In this document: piece by piece, positions 8,678 through 17,868 of the stretch
Layout of the letters: every line of letters starts with the position of its first letter
Position numbering within the stretch: the stretch's first letter is position 1
Assembly (NCBI GenBank): GCA_016903655.1
Contig: JADQBC010000010.1
Span: 1 to 44,636, forward strand
Source of the DNA: Gomphosphaeria aponina SAG 52.96 = DSM 107014
GTDB lineage: Bacteria > Cyanobacteriota > Cyanobacteriia > Cyanobacteriales > Gomphosphaeriaceae
Length of the DNA stretch: 44,636 bases
Direction: 5' to 3'
Made by a program: the position numbers and the translations under genes
Notes under the pieces: generated by a model
The model's database searches: none
Told to the model about the DNA's origin: nothing
Seen by the model: the letters and a program-made list of their open reading frames with translations, nothing else

Positions 8678-8774
8678 AATCTAGGCAATCAATCACATAC
8701 CTAAGTTTACATAGGTTTAGTGTACCCCAGTCAAAGCAGATAAAATCAAGTAAGTAATTGAAAGTCCCACTAAA

Positions 8775-10049
8775 ATGACGAGCTTGCCAAATTCCACCGA
8801 GTCAAATTCCCCAAACGAAAATGGACAAATAGAAGTGCCCAATGGGATCAAGCCAGAGCTAGCTAATGAGGCAAATAACTATGAAATCAAGATCCCACCG
8901 CCGAAGAAACAAATTTACGGCAAAAGTAAAGAGATTTCCTACTCTTGGATGATTTCCCTGGCGATCGCCCTCATGGTAGGAGGATTATGGTTTCACTTCG
9001 AGTGGTTGGGTTTCTCCGCTTCTTTAGTAGCTCTTTTGCTTTCCCTTCAGGTGATTTTGCCATCGGCAAGAAATTGGGTGAGTCATTACTTAACCCCCGA
9101 TGAGCGCAAGCTATTTTTGGGTTTTTTTGGTTTAGTATTGGCGAGCGCAGGTTTATTCAACTACTTGGGTTTTTACAGAAGCATCGGCAATTGGCTCAAC
9201 CAATTTAAATACGATGAATTTGGATCTTGGGCAGAATGGGTAGGCGCATTAGGACAAATTTCCATTGCCGTTCTCGCCGTTTATGTAGCGTGGGCGCAAT
9301 ATGTAATTTCCAAAGAGCTAACCACCCAGCAAAACAAAATCACCCAGCAACAGACCATTGATGCTTACTTTCAGGGAGTATCTGATTTAGCCCTGAATGA
9401 AGAAGGATTACTAGAAGACTGGCCACAAGAAAGAGCGATCGCCGAAGGGCGCACAGCATCAATTCTCAGTAGCGTGGATGCATCAGGGAAAGCAAAAATA
9501 TTGCGGTTTTTATCCCGCTCCCGTTTGGTAACACCTTTGCAGCGAGATAGTCACTTAGGCAGACCAATGTTTGATGGGAATGGAGGATATGCAGAAGATC
9601 GGGTGTATGGAGTGCGGGTAATTAGTTTAGGAGTGATGTTAGCAGGAACAGATCTGGCAGGTCAAGATTTACGCTGGGCAGACTTAAGCGAAGCAAATAT
9701 GGTGCGCACCAACTTAAATCACAGCGATCTAGTGAAAGCTAACTTAAGTCGGACTATTTTATACGAAGCCAACCTAGCAGGAGCAGACTTGAAAAATGCC
9801 CGTCTCTTTTATGGCAAACTAGAAACAGCCAGTCCTCGCAGTCGCACCATTGAGCCAGACTATGAAACGGGAGCCCATACGGGGGCAGTCATAGAAAAAG
9901 CAGACTTGAGTGAGGTGAAAAATCTCAGCGAAGAACAGCGTTATTACTGTTGTTGCTGGGGTGGGGAAAAAACCAGAGCCACAATTCCTGGTGGTTGTGA
10001 GGGAATACCCAATTTATTAGGAAAATCAGCCAAATTTCAGGAAAAATGA
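8775..10049 (+). CDS. Pentapeptide-repeat protein with N-terminal transmembrane segments
   Basis: AGTDLAGQDLRWADLSEANMVRTNLNHSDLVKANLSRTILYEANLAGADLKNARL; hydrophobic helices upstream. Confidence 0.85.
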   Translation: MTSLPNSTESNSPNENGQIEVPNGIKPELANEANNYEIKIPPPKKQIYGKSKEISYSWMISLAIALMVGGLWFHFEWLGFSASLVALLLSLQVILPSARNWVSHYLTPDERKLFLGFFGLVLASAGLFNYLGFYRSIGNWLNQFKYDEFGSWAEWVGALGQISIAVLAVYVAWAQYVISKELTTQQNKITQQQTIDAYFQGVSDLALNEEGLLEDWPQERAIAEGRTASILSSVDASGKAKILRFLSRSRLVTPLQRDSHLGRPMFDGNGGYAEDRVYGVRVISLGVMLAGTDLAGQDLRWADLSEANMVRTNLNHSDLVKANLSRTILYEANLAGADLKNARLFYGKLETASPRSRTIEPDYETGAHTGAVIEKADLSEVKNLSEEQRYYCCCWGGEKTRATIPGGCEGIPNLLGKSAKFQEK

Positions 10050-10050
10050 G

Positions 10051-11436
10051 CTATAAACCTAAAATAGTTCTGGCAATCTGAAAATAGATGAGAACCCCTA
10101 AAACATCAACAGCGGTAGTAATAAAAGGAGCTGACATGAGGGCAGGATCTAGGCCAAAAGAGCAGAAAAGGAAAGGGAGGGAGCTCCCTGCCACAGATGC
10201 CAAAAAAGCGATCGCAATTAAACTAATACCTACAGACAGGGCAACAGAAAAATTACCTTGTAACCAGTAAGCCCAAATTGTCACCATAATTGCCAAAATT
10301 GTGCCCAGCATAATTCCTGCTACTGCTTCGCGGAAAATCACTTTTCCTGTGCCTAAATCCTTTAGTTCTTCAGTATTTAAACCCCGAATCACTACGGTGG
10401 AAGACTGAGCGCCCACATTCCCCCCTGTACCAGTGAGCAAAGGAATAAAAGCCGCCAAAATTGCCATTTGTTGTAAGAGATCTTCTTGAGAACTAATAAT
10501 AGTAGCTGTGACCGTATTAGTTAATAATAAGACCAAGAGCCAGACAACCCGTCTGCGAGCAACGGTAACTAGGTTTGTTTGAAAATAATTATCTCTATCT
10601 GCTTGTAACCCTCCCAAAGCATAAATATCTTCCGTTGCTTCCTGCTCTAAAATATCCAAAACATCATCGATAGTGACAATGCCCACTAAACGCTGTTCTC
10701 GATCAACAACGGGAAGTGCTAGTAAATCATAACGTTGAATTAGTCTTCCCACTTCCTCTTGATCAGTATCTGTATGAACACAAATGAAATCACGAGTCAT
10801 AATTTCATCGAGGATTTTATTGGGGGAAGAAACCACCAAATCTCGCAGAGAAACAATGCCAGTGAGATGCCTTTGAGCATCAGTGACATAGAGATAATAA
10901 ATAACCTCAGAAGCATTAGCCAAACGGCGCAGGCGATCGAGAGTTTCCGTGACAGTTAAGTTTTCCTTGAGAGAAATATATTCAGGGGTCATAATTCGCC
11001 CTGCTGTAGATTCCTCATAGCCTAAAAGTAGGGCAGTAGTCTCCCTTTCTTTGGGACTCAATTGTCCGAGCAAACGAGTGACAACTTTAGCAGGTAACTC
11101 ATCAAACAACCGCGCTCGGTCATCAGGGGACATTTTATCGACAATATCTAGTACCTCCTGATGTTTAAACTTTTGAATCAGGGCTTGTTGTACAGAGGAA
11201 TCTAGATGCTCATAGACATCAATAGCCTCTGCCTTGTTGAGCAAGCGAAAGGCGATTACCTGCTGTGACTCTGGTAAACCTTCAATCGCCTCAGCAATAT
11301 CCACTGGCTGCACTGGGACTAACAGCGCTTTTACGCCTTCGAGGTTTCCCTGCTCGAGCAGTATTTGTAACTGAGTGCGAACTAATTGCCGCAGCTCGCT
11401 CCGTGAACTTGTTTGGATCGGATTAAGATTTTCCAA
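10051..11436 (-). CDS. mgtE: Magnesium transporter MgtE
   Basis: MgtE_N, tandem CBS domains, and MgtE integral domain with PLLTGTGGNVGAQSSTVVIRGL. Confidence 0.95.
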   Translation of the reverse strand: MENLNPIQTSSRSELRQLVRTQLQILLEQGNLEGVKALLVPVQPVDIAEAIEGLPESQQVIAFRLLNKAEAIDVYEHLDSSVQQALIQKFKHQEVLDIVDKMSPDDRARLFDELPAKVVTRLLGQLSPKERETTALLLGYEESTAGRIMTPEYISLKENLTVTETLDRLRRLANASEVIYYLYVTDAQRHLTGIVSLRDLVVSSPNKILDEIMTRDFICVHTDTDQEEVGRLIQRYDLLALPVVDREQRLVGIVTIDDVLDILEQEATEDIYALGGLQADRDNYFQTNLVTVARRRVVWLLVLLLTNTVTATIISSQEDLLQQMAILAAFIPLLTGTGGNVGAQSSTVVIRGLNTEELKDLGTGKVIFREAVAGIMLGTILAIMVTIWAYWLQGNFSVALSVGISLIAIAFLASVAGSSLPFLFCSFGLDPALMSAPFITTAVDVLGVLIYFQIARTILGL

Positions 11437-11742
11437 GGTGAACCTTCTTCTTTTTTAGGATTTCATGGATATGATGGGAATAGTTGTCACAACCATTTTA
11501 TGCTGTTTCCTGGATCAATTATCAGTTATCAGTTACTTACTTGCAAGGCTTAAAATTACAGTTTGATTACTTAATGGAATAACTGTTCACTGATTTAAAA
11601 CTGTGTTACCCTATTATTGGAAGAGATTTGGTTCGGTAGCAAAGTTTGGTTCAAATGTTTGTTCATATGCAATCCTGGCAGTATTGGCTGGCTTGTTTCC
11701 GAAGTCTCAACCTCAGTAAATTTCTGATTTTGGAGACAAACT

Positions 11743-12072
11743 ATGTCAATTTATGTGGGTAATTTATCCTACGATGTCACAGAAAGTGACCTATCAACTG
11801 TATTTGCAGATTATGGCACAGTTAAGCGCGTTTTTCTGCCAACTGACCGTGAATCTGGACGGATACGAGGTTTTGGTTTTGTCGAAATGTCCAGCGAAGC
11901 TGAAGAAGAAAAAGCCATTGAAACTCTCGATGGCGCTCAGTGGATGGGACGGGAGATGAAAGTTAATAAAGCAAAACCGCGAGAAGATAATCGCGAAAAC
12001 CGTCGTCCTTCTGGCGGTGGTCGGCGCAATAACTATTCTCGCAATAACGATATAACGATTGATCGAGATTAA
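11743..12072 (+). CDS. Cyanobacterial RNA-binding protein, single RRM
   Basis: MSIYVGNLSYDVTESDL (RNP2) and RGFGFVEM (RNP1). Confidence 0.95.
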   Translation: MSIYVGNLSYDVTESDLSTVFADYGTVKRVFLPTDRESGRIRGFGFVEMSSEAEEEKAIETLDGAQWMGREMKVNKAKPREDNRENRRPSGGGRRNNYSRNNDITIDRD

Positions 12073-12097
12073 ATATGAGGAGGAAATAGCACAGAAA

Positions 12098-12129
12098 AAA
12101 AGACTCAGGCAGTAATGCTTGAGTCTTTT
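12098..12129 (+). terminator. Rho-independent-like terminator after the RRM gene
   Basis: aaaagactca ggcagtaatgct tgagtctttt: 10-bp stem ending in TTTT. Confidence 0.75.
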
Positions 12130-12201
12130 ATCAATGAACAATTATCAGTTAGTGAATCCGTTAAAGCTCCCCAAAGATGAATAATAAAAGGAGATCCTAA
12201 A

Positions 12202-12591
12202 ATGAGTAATGAAGCAAATGTTCCCGAAGAAAGCGCCATTGTTGAAGTTGAAAGTGAAGAGATAGTGGTAAAAGAAAAGACTGATAATGTACCACAAGAA
12301 ACAATGGCTTTGATTGAAGCGATTAAACGAAAAGCACAGTCAGAAACGCAAAAAGCAGGTGAATTTACCCGTGAGAAATATCTTGAGGGTGTACGAAAGG
12401 CTCGCATAGAAATTGAAAAGCTGAATTTTAGCCCAGAGCAAGTAGAAACATCTATTAAACAAATCCAGAGTGAAGTGGAGAAAGATTGGGATGGGTTATT
12501 GAAAGAAGTGAAAAGTTTTGGCGATCGCCTGAGTGATGCGGCTAAAGCTGCTTGGGATGCACTCACTGCTCCTCGTTCTAAATCGGAGTAA
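12202..12591 (+). CDS. Conserved hypothetical protein, charged/helical
   Basis: ORF with RBS-like aaaaggagatcc upstream; helical C-terminal half. Confidence 0.6.
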   Translation: MSNEANVPEESAIVEVESEEIVVKEKTDNVPQETMALIEAIKRKAQSETQKAGEFTREKYLEGVRKARIEIEKLNFSPEQVETSIKQIQSEVEKDWDGLLKEVKSFGDRLSDAAKAAWDALTAPRSKSE

Positions 12592-12628
12592 TAATTCAAA
12601 TTAAAAAACAATTGGAGAGAAAAAAATC

Positions 12629-12790
12629 ATGGGAGATTTAGTGCGCATTTTGATTGCTATTTTTTTGCCCCCACTGGGCGTGTTTTTACAGGTGGGGATT
12701 GGTAAGGATTTTTGGATTAATATTCTCCTTACTTTGTTGGGTTATATCCCAGGAATAGTTCACGCTGTTTGGATTATTGCCAAAAAATAA
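12629..12790 (+). CDS. YqaE/Pmp3 family (UPF0057) small membrane protein, 53 aa (absent from supplied ORF track)
   Basis: MGDLVRILIAIFLPPLGVFLQVGIGKDFWINILLTLLGYIPGIVHAVWIIAKK*, classic Pmp3 pattern. Confidence 0.9.
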   Translation: MGDLVRILIAIFLPPLGVFLQVGIGKDFWINILLTLLGYIPGIVHAVWIIAKK

Positions 12791-12806
12791 TCCCCATTTC
12801 CTAAAA

Positions 12807-12833
12807 AGGGGTTGATTGTTGCTTTCAACCCCT
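12807..12833 (-). terminator. Hairpin terminator for the minus-strand esterase gene
   Basis: aggggttga...tcaacccct stem; on the minus strand it is followed by TTTTT. Confidence 0.65.
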
Positions 12834-12853
12834 AAAAAAAGCACGGGCTTAGT

Positions 12854-13798
12854 TTAACCTCCTTTTTTCAGAGTGGCTACGCCTAAAATCCCAAAAGTTA
12901 AGAGCGCAAAAGTAGCGACAGGTTCTCGAACTTGAGTTGTGCGAGAATCTAATTCTTGAGCAGCTAATTGAGCAATTCCTTCATGAGCAAAAGTGGTGGG
13001 ATGTACACTGTCCCAGAATAAATATTCATCTGGATTATTACAAATCCTCCCAGTTTCTAAGTCCAAACAAGCATCAGTAACATTGGTAAGACCAAAACTT
13101 TCTGGGTTGTTGAGTGCCGCCTTAAAAAAGGAATTAACATCTAGGGGAATGAGGTTGAGTTCTGGATTTTTGCTCTGATTTAATGATTGCGCTAACAGGG
13201 AGTTATGACCTGCGGTTAACTGGTTTAAAAATGTGGAAACTACAGGGTCTTGATTCGTAGCTGGTGTCTCTCCCAAATCCCCGAGATTAACTACCATGAT
13301 ATTTTTCGCCCCGACATCGGCGAGGGAATTTACTGCTGTCAAGATATTATTTACAGGTATGCTGGGATCGGTAATGTTCCCCAAGGTATAATCGTTGGAA
13401 CCTGCCCAGACAATATAAAGTGCTTCAGGATCGGCAACCCGAGTAGCCTGGGTAAAACCATTGATTTGCTGTTGTAGTCCTGGTAAACCTGGAACTTGAA
13501 CGTTGGTGTTTCCTGTGGTAGCACCAAAAAAAGCAAAGTTATTGTTGGGATTGGGGGTTAATCCTATTTCTGTGGCTAGATATTCTGTCCATACTGGGCC
13601 ATTGGATAAACGACCTTTAAAGTAAGGTGGACTGGGAGGTTGTCCTGTAGCTTCAAAAAAATTCCCCGTATCGGAGAGGCTATCCCCAAATACATAAATC
13701 TCGCTAAAGCTGGCTGCTTTTGCTTGGAGGGGAAGCAAGGAAGAGATGAGGGCAAATACTGTGGCGATAATTGATTTTTTCATGTTATCCCAAGTCAA
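12854..13798 (-). CDS. SGNH/GDSL-family esterase/lipase with signal peptide and PEP-CTERM-like tail
   Basis: YVFGDSLSDTGN, WAGSNDY, DSVHPTTFAHEGIAQ; C-terminus VREPVATFALLTFGILGVATLKKGG. ORF start may be internal (MKKSIIATVF). Confidence 0.88.
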   Translation of the reverse strand: MTWDNMKKSIIATVFALISSLLPLQAKAASFSEIYVFGDSLSDTGNFFEATGQPPSPPYFKGRLSNGPVWTEYLATEIGLTPNPNNNFAFFGATTGNTNVQVPGLPGLQQQINGFTQATRVADPEALYIVWAGSNDYTLGNITDPSIPVNNILTAVNSLADVGAKNIMVVNLGDLGETPATNQDPVVSTFLNQLTAGHNSLLAQSLNQSKNPELNLIPLDVNSFFKAALNNPESFGLTNVTDACLDLETGRICNNPDEYLFWDSVHPTTFAHEGIAQLAAQELDSRTTQVREPVATFALLTFGILGVATLKKGG

Positions 13799-13864
13799 AG
13801 TACATGGTAGATTCTAACTGCAAGTAGTGTCAGTTTTCTTAAAAGGTATTTATAAAATAATTAT

Positions 13865-13900
13865 GTAGGGGCGGGTAATGCTTCAAAACCCGCCCCCTAC
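13865..13900. repeat. Short GGGGCGGGTTT family hairpin 3' of the SLH gene
   Basis: gtaggggcgggtaatgcttcaaaacccgccccctac. Confidence 0.7.
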
Positions 13901-13911
13901 TGGGTTAGGTT

Positions 13912-15060
13912 TTAGGGATTTTTGACTACTGTTTGTAAAACCTCTTCAGCAGATCTACCATCTCCTTGATAACCAAAATACCATAGGGCAGCGGCTGCCT
14001 CGGCACGAGTTACGGGTTTTTTGGGTTGAAAAAGGGTTGTATAACCAAATACGCGCCGCACATTGGCTAATTCCCCATTTTGGAAGTCAGCATAAAGACT
14101 ACGCATTGCTAATGGACTTATTTCTGCTGCATCTTGAAATCCCCAGGTTTCTTTGATTGACTCAATGGTAGCTGTGGGTAATGCTTTACGAATATCTAAG
14201 GGTACTTTCCAGAAAATCAAGTCTTCTCTTGTCAAAGTAGCTACGGGGCGAAAATTTAACGCGGTACTATCTCCACTCAGTCTCGAAGGAATTAACCCAG
14301 CTTCTGCTAATCCTTGAATTACTGCAAAGTCAGGGTCAGTTTGACTAACATCAGTATAAGCAGGTTCAGCAGTATTTGCAGCTAAACGGATTTGTTTCCC
14401 TGGTTCATTAGCATACATCCGATTATTTGCATTTACCAACCAACGGGCATATTCTCTTCTTGTAATAATTTCCTGGGGTTGAAACTTTCCCTCTTCCCCA
14501 GTTACAACTCCTAAAGCTCCTAAGTTTTCTATATATTTACGCAATTGCTCTGGTGCTTCCTCTAAGTCGGAAAATGTTTCAGGGGTGGTTGGTGTGGGGT
14601 TAGTTTCCCCCAGGGGAGTGGTGGTAGAGTAGGCGATCGCAAATTCTGTGGTGGGAGACACAGAAACAATTGACACCGTTACTTCTAAATCATCCCGACT
14701 TGCTACTAAAGTGTTATTCTCTTGACTAGACAACTGCCAGTTATTATTTTCCAACTCTTTTTGATAATAGTTTTCGATCGCATTACTGGGATCTGAAGAC
14801 TGCCAACGAGTCTTTCCTGGTTGTGTTTCCAGTAATTTTGCCCCAGGATAAATAGGAATATCTGGGGGAAAGTCATCTGGTAATTGAGTTTGTGTCTCCT
14901 TTGGGGGAGTTGTTGGCTCTGGTGTAGGCACTACCTGTGAATCCTGTTGTAATTGCGGGTCTGGGGCAAGGCTCCCTTCTAAAATTTCGTTACCGCTACA
15001 GGAAGTTAGCAGCAAAACTAATAAACTTGAAAGAATGGAGTAGGATTTATTTGGCAACAT
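13912..15060 (-). CDS. SLH-domain lipoprotein
   Basis: Lipobox LLTSCSG; SLH-like segments EIITRREYARWLVNANNRM and KPVTRAEAAAALWYFGYQ. Confidence 0.82.
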   Translation of the reverse strand: MLPNKSYSILSSLLVLLLTSCSGNEILEGSLAPDPQLQQDSQVVPTPEPTTPPKETQTQLPDDFPPDIPIYPGAKLLETQPGKTRWQSSDPSNAIENYYQKELENNNWQLSSQENNTLVASRDDLEVTVSIVSVSPTTEFAIAYSTTTPLGETNPTPTTPETFSDLEEAPEQLRKYIENLGALGVVTGEEGKFQPQEIITRREYARWLVNANNRMYANEPGKQIRLAANTAEPAYTDVSQTDPDFAVIQGLAEAGLIPSRLSGDSTALNFRPVATLTREDLIFWKVPLDIRKALPTATIESIKETWGFQDAAEISPLAMRSLYADFQNGELANVRRVFGYTTLFQPKKPVTRAEAAAALWYFGYQGDGRSAEEVLQTVVKNP

Positions 15061-15192
15061 GGCTAAGAAGAGGCAAAAATTGAAGTTGAACAGATGATCT
15101 TAGGTTAAAATCAAAAAGAGGCAATATCAAATAATTATTTAGTAGATAACCATGTTGAAAAGCTATGAAGCCATCTGAACGATACACCGCTG

Positions 15193-15342
15193 ATTACTTC
15201 AGCATTTTTTAGAGTAACGATTCTCGAAGAATCACCGCCCCAGACACCTATCCCTCCTGACTTTATCGCCAGTAAAGGTCAAACATTAGGTGACATTGTT
15301 AATCCTATTGTGGGATAAGATGAGTGGGAATGTCTGAAATAA
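15193..15342 (+). pseudogene. Degenerate reading frame interrupted by one in-frame stop
   Basis: ccgctgattact... reads PLITSAFFRVTILEESPPQTPIPPDFIASKGQTLGDIVNPIVG*DEWECLK*. Confidence 0.35.
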
Positions 15343-15366
15343 TTATACTCGATCTTCAATAAAATA

Positions 15367-15606
15367 ATGGAAAGTAAAACTCAAATTAAATCATTAGGCA
15401 ATTTTCTCAATGTAGAGATTCCTCCTGCAATCGCCGAATCTTTAAAACTCAAGGCAAATGATATTTTAATTTGTCATGTAGAAGAAGGTAAATTAATCCT
15501 TGAAACCGTTAAAAATTCTGACTATAGCTTAGATGAATTATTAGCAGAAGAAATAGAAATAAGCCAAGAAATTGACTGGGGAAGTCCTCAAGGAGAAGAA
15601 ATTTGA
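15367..15606 (+). CDS. AbrB/MazE-type antitoxin
   Basis: KSLGNFLNVEIPPAIAESLKLKANDILICHVEEGKLILE matches SpoVT-AbrB fold; directly upstream of mazF-like. Confidence 0.85.
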   Translation: MESKTQIKSLGNFLNVEIPPAIAESLKLKANDILICHVEEGKLILETVKNSDYSLDELLAEEIEISQEIDWGSPQGEEI

Positions 15607-15947
15607 AAGACTATATTCCTCAAAGAGGAGATTTTATTCGTTTAACATTTAACCCTCAAGCTGGGCATGAACAAATGGGAACTCGCCCCGCACTTGTATT
15701 GAGTAAAGATCAATTTAATCTGAAAATGGGTTTTATTTTTGTCTGTCCTATTAGTAATACGACCAGAAAAAATCCTTTTTATGTTGCTATTCCTGATAAT
15801 GAATTTGTTACAGGAGTAATTATGACAGATCAATTAAGGTCTTTAGATTATCGTGCTAGAAATGCGAGTTTTATCAGTAAATGTCCAACCTTTCTCCTCC
15901 TAGAAGTTCTGAAACGAATTAAACCCATTTTGTTTGATTCTACATAA
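15603..15947 (+). CDS. MazF/PemK-type endoribonuclease toxin, TTG start overlapping the antitoxin stop
   Basis: YIPQRGDFIRLTFNPQAGHEQMGTRPALVLS...FVCPISNT; TTGA overlap 15603-15606. Confidence 0.92.
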   Translation: MKDYIPQRGDFIRLTFNPQAGHEQMGTRPALVLSKDQFNLKMGFIFVCPISNTTRKNPFYVAIPDNEFVTGVIMTDQLRSLDYRARNASFISKCPTFLLLEVLKRIKPILFDST

Positions 15948-15995
15948 ACAAGAATTATAAAAGGCAAAAATTGAGGTTGAAAAGATAATATAAAG

Positions 15996-16250
15996 TTAGA
16001 GACTGTTTAAAAAATATTCTACGGAAACTTCATCTTGATTTAATATGTTTTTAAGTGTTCCCGTTGCTAAGGTTTTTCTTGGCATTGGTACAACACAACC
16101 CAATTCTGTTTTTCCTCTTATTTGAGCTTCTTCAGATGATAATTGTTTTTTGAGAATTAGATGACTACCTTTTTGTCGCACTTGCACAAAACCCAATCTT
16201 TCCAAAGCTCGAACCGTATCAACACTACTAACTCTTGGTAATTTAGGCAC
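15996..16250 (-). CDS. hicA: HicA-family toxin
   Basis: LPRVSSVDTVRALERLGFVQVRQKGSHLILKK; VPMPRKTLATGTLKNIL. Confidence 0.9.
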   Translation of the reverse strand: MPKLPRVSSVDTVRALERLGFVQVRQKGSHLILKKQLSSEEAQIRGKTELGCVVPMPRKTLATGTLKNILNQDEVSVEYFLNSL

Positions 16251-16449
16251 TTAACACCTCGAAAGTTGTAAATAAACGAGGAGAGGTTTTTGGTAAAGGA
16301 AATTCTTCTAAATAAAGTTCTGTTGCTTCTTTTAAATTTGCAAGTGCTTCTTCAATGGTATTTCCCTGACTGGCTGTGCCAATTTCTGGACATTCAGCTA
16401 CATAAACATCTTCTTCCCAATAAATAATTGCTGTAAAATTGTGAGTCAT
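16243..16449 (-). CDS. hicB: HicB-family antitoxin
   Basis: FTAIIYWEEDVYVAECPEIGTASQGNTIEEALANLKEATELYLEE; 8-bp overlap with hicA. Confidence 0.9.
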   Translation of the reverse strand: MTHNFTAIIYWEEDVYVAECPEIGTASQGNTIEEALANLKEATELYLEEFPLPKTSPRLFTTFEVLSA

Positions 16450-16560
16450 TTTTAGTTAACTTAGGCGTGTTTATAATTTTAAATTATAGCTCAATGCTTG
16501 TTTTTTAGGCAAATAAAAGAACTTGGAAATCATTTTTACTGACAGGAATTTTATCCTCAT

Positions 16561-17625
16561 TTATTTCTCTATTTCCCTACTCTCACAATACCCCATCAAC
16601 TCACTCGGTTTCACCGCTCCTCGCTCAGTAATAATTGCACTAATTAACTCCCCAGGGGTAACATCAAAAGCGGGGTTATAAAACTCTACCCCAGTGGGAG
16701 ATAAAACCGTATTTCCTATCTGATAGATTTCTGAAGGATGCCGCTCTTCAATGGGAATTTTACTCCCATTAGCTAACTCAAAATCAACCGTTGATAGAGG
16801 TGCTGCCACAAAAAAGGGCACATTGTGATATTTTGCTACTACTGCCAGAGCATAAGTGCCAATTTTATTAGCTGTATCTCCATTGGCTGCAATGCGATCT
16901 GCGCCTACAATTACTGCATCTATCATTCCCTGCTGCATACAATGAGCTGCCATACTGTCAGTTATTACTGTCACTGGGATACCGTCTTGCACACATTCCC
17001 AGGCGGTTAATTTTGCCCCTTGTAATCTTGGGCGAGTCTCATCTGCATACACCCTGATTAGTCGCTCTTCCCGCCAGGCAGAACGAATTACTCCTAAAGC
17101 TGTTCCGTAACCTGCGGTGGCCAAGGCTCCTGTATTGCAGTGGGTGAGAATAGTTAATTTAGTTGGAGATGTTGGTAATACTTCTAAGCCATTATCCCCA
17201 ATTTTTTGACAGGTTTCCAAGTCTTCTAATTGTATTTGTTTGGCGGTTTCAAGAAGAATTGCTGTAATTTCTTCTACCGTCCCAATGTTTTCGTAGGCAG
17301 TTTTGACCATGCGGGCGATCGCCCAAAATAAATTAACCGCTGTAGGTCTTGTATTGCGCAAAGTTTGGGCTACTTTTTCCAATTTGCTTAAAAATTCTTC
17401 TCTCTCAGAGGTTTTAATTTCCCTTGCACCTAAATACATCCCATAAGCTGCGGCTACACCAATAGCTGGCGCTCCTCTTACTATCATAGTTTGAATCGCT
17501 TCTGCCATGTCTGCACTGCGACTAATTTCTACTACTTCGTATTGATTTGGTAATTTTGTTTGGTCAATTAATACGACTTTATCTCCATCCCAAACTACTG
17601 GATATATCTGAGATTCTTTTGTCAT
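16561..17625 (-). CDS. mtnA: S-methyl-5-thioribose-1-phosphate isomerase
   Basis: [56 protein letters not shown]. Confidence 0.95.
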   Translation of the reverse strand: MTKESQIYPVVWDGDKVVLIDQTKLPNQYEVVEISRSADMAEAIQTMIVRGAPAIGVAAAYGMYLGAREIKTSEREEFLSKLEKVAQTLRNTRPTAVNLFWAIARMVKTAYENIGTVEEITAILLETAKQIQLEDLETCQKIGDNGLEVLPTSPTKLTILTHCNTGALATAGYGTALGVIRSAWREERLIRVYADETRPRLQGAKLTAWECVQDGIPVTVITDSMAAHCMQQGMIDAVIVGADRIAANGDTANKIGTYALAVVAKYHNVPFFVAAPLSTVDFELANGSKIPIEERHPSEIYQIGNTVLSPTGVEFYNPAFDVTPGELISAIITERGAVKPSELMGYCESREIEK

Positions 17626-17683
17626 ATTTTTTCCTCCTTTTTACATTCATTTTAGCTTTTTCTCAGTGATGACTTGGTGCAAA

Positions 17684-17748
17684 GGGGCTGGTTTTGAGAG
17701 AAAAATTTCGTTTTTGCACCATAAGTTGCCACTAAACCCGCCCCCTAC
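17684..17748. repeat. GGGGCGGGTTT palindromic repeat family member
   Basis: ggggctggttttgagag...cactaaacccgccccctac. Confidence 0.6.
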
Positions 17749-17751
17749 ACC

Positions 17752-17868
17752 CCGTTGCTGAATTGAAGCATGAAACCTTAAAGTAGGGAGTGAGGAGAGG
17801 GGAGAGGGTTTTAGTTTGGTTAGTAGTTTTTGTAAAAATATAATTCATGACTCAAAAAACGCAACGCC
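17752..17868 (+). mobile_element. MITE-like element, copy 1
   Basis: ccgttgctgaattg...aaaccttaaagtag...gagagggttttagtttggttagtag...ctcaaaaaacgcaacgcc; matches reverse complement of 28640-28766. Confidence 0.75.

Larger units (their letters stand above)
6622..8718 (+). mobile_element. Putative ~2.1-kb mobile element encoding a TnpB-like nuclease, bounded by imperfect inverted repeats
   Basis: Left end aaatctaggtaaacttaggtat (6622-6643) vs reverse complement of right end 8697-8718 aaacctatgtaaacttaggtat: 20/22 identical. Confidence 0.6.

Noticed and set aside
11794-12611. Antisense ORFs of 115 and 168 aa opposite the RRM and hypothetical genes
   Set aside because: Low-complexity shadows of better-supported plus-strand genes; no recognisable domains.
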